25,000 nt of DNA from Priapulus caudatus (Eukaryota; Priapulida; Priapulimorpha; Priapulimorphida; Priapulidae). Where the stretch lies: positions 141,587-166,586 of the forward strand of contig NW_014577227.1 in NCBI RefSeq assembly GCF_000485595.1. Reading direction: 5' to 3'. A program made the position numbers and the translations under genes. The notes beneath the pieces are model-generated. The model made no database searches. It saw only the letters and a program-made list of their open reading frames with translations, and was not told where the DNA came from. Below, piece by piece: positions 1-10,251 of this stretch (its first letter is position 1; the number at the start of each line of letters is the position of its first letter).

Positions 1-204
1 TCACTCAGGTCATCCATTATCGGTGCTCTATTCCCTGCTACGTGCACTGTTCTTCGACACAAAGGTGAGCGACCTGCGTATGCAAGGCAGATAACGCATC
101 GAGATAAACAATATTGCGGAGTTTACTCGCACATCCGGGCTCTTGCGGAGATGCGTAACTAATGGCGCAGAACATAGGCGCAGAACTGTCAATGGGTGTA
201 TGTG

Positions 205-253
205 CCTAAACCTAACCCTAATTCTAACCCTAACCCTAACCATAACCCTGACC
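205..253. repeat. interstitial telomeric repeat tract (CCCTAA)n
   Basis: About eight degenerate 6-mer units (CCTAAA, CCTAA, CCCTAA, TTCTAA, CCCTAA, CCCTAA, CCATAA, CCCTGA), the complement of the metazoan TTAGGG repeat. Confidence 0.88.
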
Positions 254-888
254 TATTATATTGATATAATATTATATTTATATTGATGTAAATGACATTG
301 GTTTTATTGGGACCCATGTTCTCTATCCTTGAACCCATTATTGTATCTAAGCGTCACTGTGCAGTAACTTGAGTAAGTACCGAGTACTGTGAAGCAAAGA
401 TGAACTGAACATATCACAACTGAGTGTTGTGTAGCTAATCTGTTTAAAAGTAAAGGATGCTATCATTTGACATCAAGGCTCATTAACTTCATCATCAAGC
501 AAGCTACAATATTAAAACGTTATGATGATCGATACATAAACCTACTCATTGTACACACATCACTGATCGACCGTATTTTCGTGACAACAACAAACCTTTT
601 CAAAGCAGCGCACAGCCGCACAAACTGTTTAGCGCCATCTGTTGGCAGATTACTATTGTGTTATTTTCATAGAAATATATAGAGACACTATTTCTATGGT
701 TATTTTGCTACTATCATAAATATTGTATTCTTCATATCTGAGAATACATTATGATCATACTGGATCGCGCGAATATATACGTTTCATACCTTCTAGGGGG
801 CCTTACTTACGCTCTACTAATACGCATAGCCTACGGTACGCAATTGATATTTTTCTAGTAGGGCCATACCCTACACATGAATATACAT
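254..888. other. no recognisable feature
   Basis: AT-rich sequence between the telomeric tract and the hAT-type MITE. Short open frames only, none recognisable. Confidence 0.6.
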
Positions 889-896
889 ACTCTCTA

Positions 897-1314
897 CATG
901 GGCGGATTGGCCCCTCGGGCAAATCGGGCATTGCCCGAGGGCCCATAGGGCCAAGGGGAGCCCATGGGCATCGAAAAAAATATTTTTCAAATATTTTAAT
1001 TTTTAATTTTTTTAGTTTTTCTTCTTCATCGGTCGGTCTGGAAAATATTGTGCCCCAAATCCGAGGACTTTTTCCAATTCATAGGAGGGTGAGGGTTCCA
1101 CCACTTTTTAAAAGTTCCAATCACCTACCTAACAACTTTATTTTTTGAATGAGTGATTTGGTGTAAAAATTTCAACAAGGTATTCCTTATCGAGAATTTT
1201 TGATATTGCAGGCTTTTTGAGTTTCACAAAGTCCGGACCCCCGACCGCGGTCAGTGGATGGGGGCCCAATCACAGGTATTGCCCGAGGGCCCACAAGGTG
1301 CCAGTCCGCCCCTG
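897..1314. mobile_element. hAT-type MITE, 418 bp
   Basis: Ends CATGGGCGGATTGG and, reverse-complemented, CAGGGGCGGACTGG. Flanked by a perfect 8-bp direct duplication ACTCTCTA at 889-896 and 1315-1322. The 8-bp duplication and CAGGG-type ends are hallmarks of hAT transposons. The motif TTGCCCGAGGGCCCA occurs near both ends in the same orientation (about 931 and 1279). No transposase. Confidence 0.85.
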
Positions 1315-1544
1315 ACTCTCTACTACTATATTTGGCAAATAGTGAGCTAGAATAGACATAGACACTGCATAGTCCACTTACGCTACAGTAAATTGAAATT
1401 CAGCACAACAGCTAGGACGCCTTATAATTATTTGAGTGCGGGACTGTTATAGACATTTTTCATAGTAGCCTAAACTACTCGTGAGTATAATTATGTGCGC
1501 TTGACCTGAAATGTATATCATTGCAAATAAACGATATTGGTAAA

Positions 1545-1623
1545 TGCGCACACACGCACACACACACAAGCACGCATGCACGCACGCACACACGCAAGCA
1601 CGCACGCGCGCATACGCGTGCAT
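1545..1623. repeat. CA/CGCA compound microsatellite
   Basis: Mixed CA and CGCA units with interruptions, CA-rich on the plus strand. Confidence 0.9.
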
Positions 1624-1972
1624 CGGGGACGCGACATATAGCGGCCGAGCTGTCGCCTTATATCAATAATATTTCATGGGAAGGTTCTAGTGCAAAGGTT
1701 TAGAAACTAAATTAAACATAAGGGGCAACATATAAATTACGAAAAGAGCAATAAGTTCGAACATGAATCTAAATAATAAAAAATAATCCATTTGCGAGAG
1801 ACAGAGCCGTTGTGCCTGCAGGGCTCTACAAAAATAATTGAAAAGTTGTTAATGAGTCAAAACCACCTGGTAGCTCGGCACAAATCACATACATGATCAG
1901 CGTTATCGCCTTCAGCCCCTGTGCATGCAGTCGTCATATGGAGCCAGTTAATTTAGCCGAGGTGCATAATCG

Positions 1973-2064
1973 TATCAGGAGTGTATAATATATATCAAGA
2001 GCTTATAATAGGTATTATAAGCTGTTGATAATATAGATATAGTCTATATTATACACTCCTGATA
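1973..2064. repeat. hairpin element copy 1 (92 bp, contains a second hairpin)
   Basis: Outer arms TATCAGGAGTGTATAATA and TATTATACACTCCTGATA are exact inverted copies. Inside, at 1994-2029, lies another hairpin with arms ATCAAGAGCTTATAATA and TATTATAAGCTGTTGAT. No open frame. Confidence 0.85.
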
Positions 2065-3121
2065 GGCTGATTGTATCTATACTTTGCATCGAGTTTTTCT
2101 AAGCGATTTTATGGAAAATCAACAATATAATTATAAGTCGCACAATTAATTATCTCGCTCGTTGTTTAGTGTAACACGTGTCGAATCGTATTCACCAATA
2201 AGACTGATTATATTATGTTTGTTTATCCTTGTTTGATTGATGACATGCTAACTTCTCCACAAGAAGATTAATTGCTTCGATCTTCTTGCATCGTGTATAA
2301 TATAATACTCTTCTAGAGTGGCAAGCCCTTATATTGGTCGTAAAAGATCGATAACCCGAAAGCTGAACAAGTGTCTGATGTAGGCTACCCTTGCCCTTAT
2401 GTAGGCACAATAATTATGTCATACATTTGCTTCTGGAGAGCGTCAATAAAAATTGACATTTTAGAATGACATACTAGGTCTATGCGAAAAAAAATTCGGT
2501 TGACCCAAGTGTGCTAATTTAATAAAAATTATGCCGACGAATTATAGTTTCATGTAAATACATTATTAGAACCATTAACACAGTAAATAATTTTTGTGTA
2601 ATGGGAGAGGTGAGTGACCTACCTAATTAATGCTTAATTACAGCGGAATGCGACGCGGCAGTATTGATGTACACATTAAAGCAATATTTTCACAAGTAAT
2701 TACCAGCCATTTTGATTTCACGCTACCGGAGATCCATTGTAGACCTAGCTATGACAGCTGTGTGGAAAAAATGCTAACGTGGGAAGACAGGAGAACACGA
2801 TGGGTCGGCATAGGCGGCAGATGCTCGCGTAAATAATTAAAATAGATAATGCAAAGATGTTATGCGCAGATAAATAAATAGATTTATAGCAAGACAATAA
2901 ATAGGCCATATGTGATCAGAATCAAAAGTTCGAAGAATTACAGTTCCCTAAAAAGGAGCACATTGATTTCCCAACCATGCACTCTCCCGTTTGTGCACTC
3001 TATTCCTTCTGTATTCCCACTAATTTAATTCTCCCTTCTTTTCTGATTTATTTGTACGTCACATTCTCATTCATTTGTACGTCACATCCCCTTCTCGCTA
3101 TAGCCTCCCTTTCTCTGTCTC
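2065..3121. other. no recognisable gene
   Basis: AT-rich. Two short open frames (2213-2410 minus, 2630-2836 plus) match nothing I know. Confidence 0.6.
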
Positions 3122-3156
3122 ATGCATGCACACACACACACACGCACACAAACACA

Positions 3157-3196
<40 letters not shown>

Positions 3197-3223
3197 CGCG
3201 CGCGCGCGCACACACACACACAC

Positions 3224-3276
<53 letters not shown>

Positions 3277-3370
3277 CACACACACATACGTGCGGACGCA
3301 CGCACACACGCGTGCGCATATACGTGCACGTGCGGACGCGCGCACACCCTACACACGTGCGGACGCACGT
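3122..3370. repeat. long CA/CGCA compound microsatellite
   Basis: About 250 bp of CA runs, a CG run and a block of CGCA units (about 3225-3262), then degenerate ACGTGCGGACGCA units (about 3288-3368). Open frames here that encode His/Thr- or Cys/Val-rich strings are repeat artefacts. Confidence 0.92.
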
Positions 3371-4654
3371 ATGCAAGAAAGCACGGACGACCGCACCACT
3401 GCGTTCAGCTAGGCAAAGACGCACGCATGGATGCACGCCCTTACCAACCTATTAAATTGACTACGTCACGAATTTTCTATGGTAAAATTTGTAAAAATGT
3501 TGTTGCCATTTTTTACATCAAAAGTAAGAACTAACGGCACTAAACGTATCGTCAAATTCTTACCTGATAAGATTGTTTCTCAACTAGTTAAAAATCCAAA
3601 AAAACCTGAAAGATTTGATATTAGTGTTCCTAACATTAATTCCTTGCTATGGGCTATGTATGCGTCACGAGTGTATGTTCACATCGAACAATAATTAACC
3701 CATAGTAAAATAAGAAGTATAATGCAGCAATTTAACCATAAAAAGTGAACAGAATTACTTATATTTTGTGAAAAAGTGGAAATATTTTTTATTTTTTACT
3801 ATTTACGGTGACGTAATCACTTTAATAATAGCAGGAGTGTATAATACAGATCTATATCTATATTATACACTCCTGATAATAATACATATTGCTAAGAGAG
3901 ATAGGCAAAAAAAAACCTAATCTTCTCAAAGGATGTCATAACAGAGATAAATCATGCGCATTATAAAAAAATCAAACTCGCCAGAAAATACGACAGAAAC
4001 GATGATGAGCTCCACGATCATTTTGTTATAAATGGACTCACGATTGCAACAACGATCTTCAGTTGACCCAAATCAGTAGGTATCCGAATCTGTGTTGATC
4101 GTAACGAGCGATGGAAGTGAGTAAGCGTCCACGTGTATCCGCGTGCACCGTGTCCGAGCAGTCACAACAGCGCATGACGTCACAGACGTACCACCCCGCG
4201 TGGGCTAGCGGACGGGGTAAAACACGAATCCCGCATACCTCACTCCGCGGAGAGAGACACGGACAGCATATTGTCATCACTCTTTCTCTCGGTTAAACGT
4301 GGACTAAAAACAAAAGCACCGGCAAGCAGAAGGCGGATGCGCATCACCACGCTCTATTCACGTGCGCAGCGGAGCGCTACGCAACCACCACCGCCATCCC
4401 GTAATTCCCATTTTTTCTCCGAATAGTATAGCCGCGTAATCTGTTGCTCGCTCTTCACTTTCACCGCGGTTCATTTTTCCTTTCATTATGCGCCCGTAGA
4501 TGGCACAGCGAGATAGATTTAGCAGCTGCAGCTGTTCACTCAGATCGCGATTCGAGATAGATAGACGTAACATGTTCAGACCATACCCCTAACAATTAAC
4601 GGACAGTGCCTAATTGTCTTTAATAATCAATTCGATGGTTCGATAACAAATAAT
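3371..4654. other. no recognisable gene; partly CpG-rich
   Basis: Contains hairpin copy 2. From about 4080 to 4560 the sequence is richer in CpG than its surroundings and includes a CRE-type palindrome TGACGTCA at 4175-4182. The open frame 3479-3694 is AT-rich and unrecognised. Confidence 0.5.
3832..3875. repeat. hairpin element copy 2 (44 bp)
   Basis: Arms CAGGAGTGTATAATA (3832-3846) and TATTATACACTCCTG (3861-3875) are exact inverted copies with a 14-base loop. The right arm and adjoining loop share TCTATATTATACACTCCTGA with copy 1. Confidence 0.85.
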
Positions 4655-4655
4655 A

Positions 4656-4695
<40 letters not shown>

Positions 4696-4724
4696 CACAC
4701 ACACGCCCACACTGTGCCACACAC
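4655..4724. repeat. CGCA tandem array
   Basis: A nearly pure ACGC array of about ten units, followed by CA repeats. Confidence 0.92.
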
Positions 4725-5014
4725 ATTATATGATACAGGTTGAATTTTCCCTTGTCTGTTTGTGTACAATCGTAAACAAATAATAAGAATTTGAATTGCC
4801 TGCCTCAATTGTTGTAGGGGGAGGGAGTACGAAAAGCGGAGACCAGGTTAGAGCTGAGAAAGGTTAGCAGTGAAGGAACATAGAAGAAACGAACTACGAA
4901 GAAACGAAACGGGAGCCTTTGGGGACAGAGTCTATATAGAAGAGTTGATGCAGACAGGACAGCGCGTACGCGGCACGGTAGATAGACGTCGAAAGAAGAC
5001 GCACTTTACATTAT

Positions 5015-5058
5015 ATCAGGAGCGTATAATGACAAATATGTCATTATACGCTCCTGAT
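5015..5058. repeat. hairpin element copy 3 (44 bp)
   Basis: Arms ATCAGGAGCGTATAATGACA and TGTCATTATACGCTCCTGAT are a perfect 20-bp inverted pair with the loop AATA. It shares ATCAGGAGYGTATAAT with the other copies but differs by T-to-C in both arms in a matched way. Confidence 0.88.
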
Positions 5059-5264
5059 TATATTAATATCACGAACGTAATATACACGTAAAACTAGAAC
5101 GTTACTTACAAAGCACCGTATTTATTCCATTTCATAACAGCATTTCATATCCACTGTAACAGAAGTTATGAATGTTAGGGGGGGGGGGTATAGGTGGGTC
5201 ACGTCTGCACATACAAATATCACAAACGGAACATAGAACTGAAAAAAATGGACAGGAAATAATT

Positions 5265-5316
5265 GACTATGACCGATAATTTAATTACCGATAGATTGAC
5301 CGATAAATTAATTACT
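5265..5316. repeat. imperfect tandem duplication, about 26 bp
   Basis: Two neighbouring units, 5265-5289 and 5290-5316, share the pattern GACCGATAAWTTAATTAC. Confidence 0.6.
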
Positions 5317-5963
5317 GAGCGAGCGCATGTGTTAGACTTGTACACAGAGAATTGTACACAGCACTTTCCTCTTACCCCGTCCGAAAATCGGTATAAAGAC
5401 ACACTGCTGAACCTGTGAACCTACCGGAGAGACAGCGCACGCGACTATCACACAGAATGAAATTCAACGGAGTACACATCGGCCTATAGGTGGCCCAAAT
5501 GGCAAGCACACAAACATGTTAGTTAGCATTTATTCAAAGTTTCCTCTGATACCGTGTGTAAAGACACTCGAAACGTAAGAATTCACCACTATCGAACACA
5601 TTTCTCGTTTTTTTCTTGGTTCCTACGCGGAAGGCAGCACTCGCTACTTGCGAAACAAACCGACGTACCGACTGAAGACTGCCTGCATGGGTGGTGTATA
5701 TAATACTATATTTGGCTTTTGCACAGATAAACACATATAACTGTGCGGAAAAAAAATCGACATGCGGTACCATACACCACAGGCACTTAACCTGCGCGAC
5801 GGCCACAACCCACTGAAACAGCGGCGAACAGTAACATCCACCTAAGGGTAGATGAAAGTTAGGCGGTAAACAATCGTGAGTGTGGAGGTACCATCAACGG
5901 TAACACACGGACTGCGCATGCGTAGAGTTTTAAACCTGGGAATAACCCCCGCCCCGCCCTTTC

Positions 5964-6009
5964 CACACACACGCGCACACGCGCACGCACGCACTCACAC
6001 ACGCACGCA
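5964..6009. repeat. short CA/CGCA microsatellite
   Basis: Mixed CACA and CGCA units. Confidence 0.85.
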
Positions 6010-6776
6010 GCTGGTATGGCTTGCACGACAGTTCGCCACACGCAACGTCGTCAATGAATAGAACCAAAACGAGCAGGTGTACTAAACCCTACGCTGGCAC
6101 GTCACGCTGGCAGCGACCACCAGCCACCATCGTCTCACACACCCGACGACGATTTCGTACGACACTTTTGCACGTCGATTTTCGCTCAATATGAAACCAT
6201 ATTAGTTAGTATTAGCATAAATTAAATTTAACAGGCCCCTACCGCCTCCTCACCAACGTTTACTACACCGCTTTACGGACAGGGCAATACGCATAAGGTG
6301 TGCGCGCGTGTGCGTAAAATAATCACGCAGAATATTTTCGAAAACGTTCCAATACGATTCGTTATCGTAGACGGTACGTCGTGATCTTATATATACTGCC
6401 AGCGCTCAGGTCAAAACATCCCAAACACAGTACAATGTAGTGGCCACGTATACCACCATCGGCGACGTATATATGATATAGACCCAAAGCTTTGACCGTA
6501 ATGCGAGAACTGGAAACCCCGTAGACACAGTGTAGAAACGGACGCGTCTACACCCACCGTCGGCGCAAGAATTAAAAAAGAAAACCCTCCGGATTACAGT
6601 GACGTCATACCGCATTATCACGTGACGTCGTTGTCCTGGTTACCGGCGGATTCCGCACATAATGTGCAGCTCCCAGCAGAAGCGTAGCTCTGAGCGCACA
6701 TGGCTTCATCGCATCTGTAATGCATCTCGATTTCTTATCGCGCCAGAATACCGTGTACGGCGGCGTGCCAGGCTAA

Positions 6777-6863
6777 GCACACACACACACACACGAGCAC
6801 GCAAACACGCACTCATTCAAACGCACGCGCACACACACACGCACACACATACGTACACACACA

Positions 6864-6920
<57 letters not shown>

Positions 6921-7002
6921 TCTCTCACACACACATACACACACACACACACATACACACACACACACACGAAAGAACGCACGCACGAACGCGCGCACGC
7001 GC
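6777..7002. repeat. long CA/CGCA compound microsatellite
   Basis: About 225 bp of CA runs around a central CGCA block (about 6862-6896), with occasional TACA and CGAA units. Confidence 0.92.
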
Positions 7003-8918
7003 ATATATTATAAGGGTTCACGCGAGACTAACTAGTATTATTTTACTCGCCACCACACGGCTGTGGAACAAACTTGACCACACGATTTAAATGACTGATA
7101 GTAGCAGAAGACACAAATGGCCCGTTCTATCATCGACTCTCATCACACAGCCGGTCGGGTCGCGGATGCACTCTTCCCTGTGCATTAGTCACGACTGCCA
7201 ATTGCATGCCTACTGCCCGCCCGGACGTTAGTACAGAAGACGTCGACAATCCTCCAAATTTAGCAATCTACTAGTTTCTCCAGACACAAGTCCAGAACTC
7301 CCAAAAAATCCTACCAATCAACTCTTAAATTTGCCTAATCACTCATCGTTCCATTGTTAGATTCGGTAAGATTTTTCGTTATCATTTCTGTTTTTTCCCC
7401 TTTTCTTGTTTTTGACATTTTTCTTTTAAAAGCATTTAGATTTTTATCTTTTTCCCCTCAAACTATTGCCCGCACTTCGATTTTCAATAGCTCGCAAAAA
7501 TCAACGGCAATAGCATGCCATTGTACCGACAAGATTGATTAACATAAACCCATGGCTGTAGTATAATCAAGGACACAGCCATGTAGAGAATGACTATCGC
7601 CAGCGTACTCCGTTAGTATAGATTCTAGTCCGTAGCAAAGCTTCACACACGCTTCTCATTGGCAACACCTTGGACATCCACACAATAGTGACAGTTTTAT
7701 AAAGTGTTACCAAACCCTATAACTTGTACCCACGGAGCTCACGACAGATAGTCATTTCTGTGTTGGATAGATACTTTGTAATACTAGTTACACTTCAGCC
7801 TTTGGTAATTCATTCACTCACTATAACGGATGTACGAAAAATGGTTTGGAGCCCTCCAACTCGCAGTAGAGATGCAGTTACACATGTAACACGTTCTCAT
7901 AGCAAGCGTACACATGACGTCACTAACCTTGCCTGTTTGTTAGAGTTAATGTACACAAACATGTTGTTAGTGAGATGAAATAATGTACGCATTGGTTTAT
8001 AATAGATTTAGTAAAACAATGCTTGAATGATACTACGACTTGGTACCGTGATTTGTCTGTAGGAATCCACACTTTCTTTTCACGTCGGCATAGAAGTGTA
8101 AACCAGTATTGAACTCATCCCAGCTCTACATATAGTGGGATCTAGAATGGGGATATAGCTAACACTACTGGATATTTAACAACCAAAAGATTAGGAGCCC
8201 ACCCAGAGTTTCGTACTGCGAATTATGCACATAGAAAACGCACTCTCATTCTTCTTCGTTTCTCACTTCTGTAAAATAGTTTTACAGAATAATATTGAGA
8301 ATACCAACCAAGTATATCTGCTACCACGTCAACTCATCCCATAAGAATCACTCACGTGCAACAAGGCGTGATCAAACCTCCTTAAATAAACATGAGTGAA
8401 GGCGTTTGAAATTCTGTTTCCTTGTAAGCATTTCAAAAACAACAGAATGGTCTTAATACCTATATGTAACTAGTAAAGCCGAATCAGAGTTCGCAAACCG
8501 CTAAAAAAGGCAAGTGACAAACAGACAGATAATCTTGAGTAACTGAATGTTTTTTCTTATTCACTACCAATGGTTTAACTGTTTGAGGTAGGCTCGATTT
8601 AGCTCTACAGTTATCAAATCAGGTTGAACAAGGCCTCACCGGCGATCTCGAAAGTTCCACATCTGATAGCATAACCCACGTAATCCCATAAGAAAATCAT
8701 TCAGACATGTCAAAAGTCTAAATCAGTCAATTCTCACTGATATCGCAGATACATAAAGAAGTTAAAAATTTTCACCATTATTCTTTTTTCGTTGCTTTCT
8801 TAGTTACTTTTGTTTTTTTAATGATTTTTCAATTCGGTTACTGAACTGTTGTGTTACTGCTTTTAATCCACACAGCCCGACCAAACAGCTAGAAAAACTA
8901 CAGGTCAGCAACCAACTT
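7003..8918. other. no recognisable gene
   Basis: Unique-looking sequence without repeats I can define. A TGACGTCA palindrome lies at 7915-7922. Lies beyond the probable CSDE1 polyadenylation site. Confidence 0.5.
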
Positions 8919-8924
8919 TTTATT
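8919..8924 (-). promoter_or_regulatory. candidate CSDE1 polyadenylation signal (AATAAA)
   Basis: The first AATAAA I find on the minus strand downstream of the CSDE1 stop, about 1.05 kb away. ATTAAA variants follow near 8860 and 8817. The stretch just downstream of the signal on the minus strand (about 8870-8895) is GT-rich, as expected for a cleavage site. Inferred only. Confidence 0.4.
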
Positions 8925-9970
8925 TCTTTTTTTCTCTTTTCACCGCGTCTCCTGACCTACTACTCAAACATGCATCTGCATGCATGGAGTGCCTCATCAC
9001 ATGCAATTCTATACAATATGCTGGCAAACTGGCTTTCATGGTCACACCCGTCAGCTTTATCGCTAGTGTACATACAGACTTCATAGCAGTTAAAAAGCTG
9101 CGCAGATGCCACCAATCAACCCTTCACAGTCAGACACCTGGAGTTTACACGCGGAATTTCAGTAGAGTCGGTAGCACTCAACCACTCGCAAATCTCGATT
9201 ACCGTCACTTACAAGAAATGACACTGCGTTGTCATCTGTAATGATAACGACAGGGTTACAATGGCCGTGAAGCCACTGTCATCCCTATCCCGGCCAATAC
9301 AAACCGCAGCCCTGTAGGAAACGCACGCAAACCGAACGACCGCATCACTCAAGACGTACCCGCAGTTACTTGCTTACAAACACGTACGCGGTCGGATATA
9401 GTAGGGGAAAAGAAGTGTGGCAGAGATTCATGGCTAGCAGGTTAGACCTCGGATTACCTGATGTGAGCCGATGATTGTTGCTGCCAGACGGCAGGCAGTA
9501 TGTACAAAACCTTCGTATTTCGTTGGAATTTCGTCGTTTTTTTTTAAACAGTAGAAATTCCAACATCATGTGCTATTGCAATTCGGCTAATGTAATTGTC
9601 ACGGACGGACAGAAATAAGTAACAGTAACTACTATTCTACTGCAGAAACGGAGAGCCTGTTTGCTGGCAGAGGCACCCAGTTCTCGGGAAATTTCGTAAC
9701 TAATTACGATGCAAAATACGAACGAACTATATCTGAAACGTTCAAATCAGTTCAGCAGCAAAGTAATTAGACTTCCACACGAGAGCCTGTGCGCGAATTT
9801 TGAAAGAAAAACATCCTGTTACTTCGAAAAAATGATTTCCTCTGCCACATAAACAAACAGGCTAATCATCATCTTCAGGGCAAGACACGCAAGAGAGTAG
9901 ACCGACGAGTCAGCCTCCGGCAGCGCAGTCATCCCCGAGAGAAGCGCAGAGTGCTCAGCATCGGCGGGGT
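8925..9970 (-). other. probable CSDE1 3' UTR
   Basis: No recognisable coding sequence or repeat between the CSDE1 stop and the first AATAAA on the same strand. Small open frames here encode nothing recognisable. Assigned as 3' UTR from position only. Confidence 0.4.
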
Positions 9971-10148
9971 CTAAGCAGCGACCTCCTGCTGCGGGGGCGG
10001 CGGCGGCGGCGTGCGATCGAGCGTGAATCCCTGCGTGCCGTCGGGCGCTCGCGGCTGCCGCGTGACGACGACGCGCGGCTGCGTCTCATCCAACGAGATG
10101 CTCTTCAGCCGGCTGAGCAGCCGCTCCGGCCGCGGCGCCTGCGCGTCG
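9971..10148 (-). CDS. CSDE1: CSDE1 terminal coding exon 17 (SUZ-C-like tail, stop)
   Basis: Codes the last 58 residues and a TAG at 9971-9973. [18 protein letters not shown] and [17 protein letters not shown] follow the conserved C-terminus of the family (APRPDRLVNRLKNITLDD, LMVLRQPRGPDNSMGF), the SUZ-C-like motif. A run of six prolines near the end comes from a short CCG repeat (GGC on the plus strand, near 9999-10013). The exon is much more GC-rich than its surroundings. Confidence 0.93.
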
Positions 10149-10220
10149 CTGCAAGAAACAGATCAGTGCGCGTCAGCACAGTGCCATGACTTGGAGGGTG
10201 ACGAAGGTATCGTCAGGAAG

Positions 10221-10251
<31 letters not shown>

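Larger units (their letters stand above)
4725..6776. other. no recognisable gene
   Basis: Contains hairpin copy 3, the 26-bp duplication, a G run at about 5179-5188 and a short microsatellite. A TGACGTCA palindrome lies at 6600-6607. Overlapping short open frames on both strands lack family motifs. Confidence 0.5.

Noticed and set aside
723-1148. 141-codon open frame
   Set aside because: It runs into the hAT-type MITE and has no recognisable motif; chance frame.
3122-3370. CRISPR-like array
   Set aside because: Simple microsatellite units without spacers, in an animal genome.
2977-3534. Overlapping open frames rich in His/Thr (plus) or Cys/Val (minus) at 2977-3534, and similar ones at 6662-7090, 14236-14575 and 21308-21613
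   Set aside because: They are translations of CA/CGCA microsatellites in several frames at once.
3479-3694. 71-codon frame with Lys/Val-rich product
   Set aside because: AT-rich, no start context, no family resemblance and no splice partners found.
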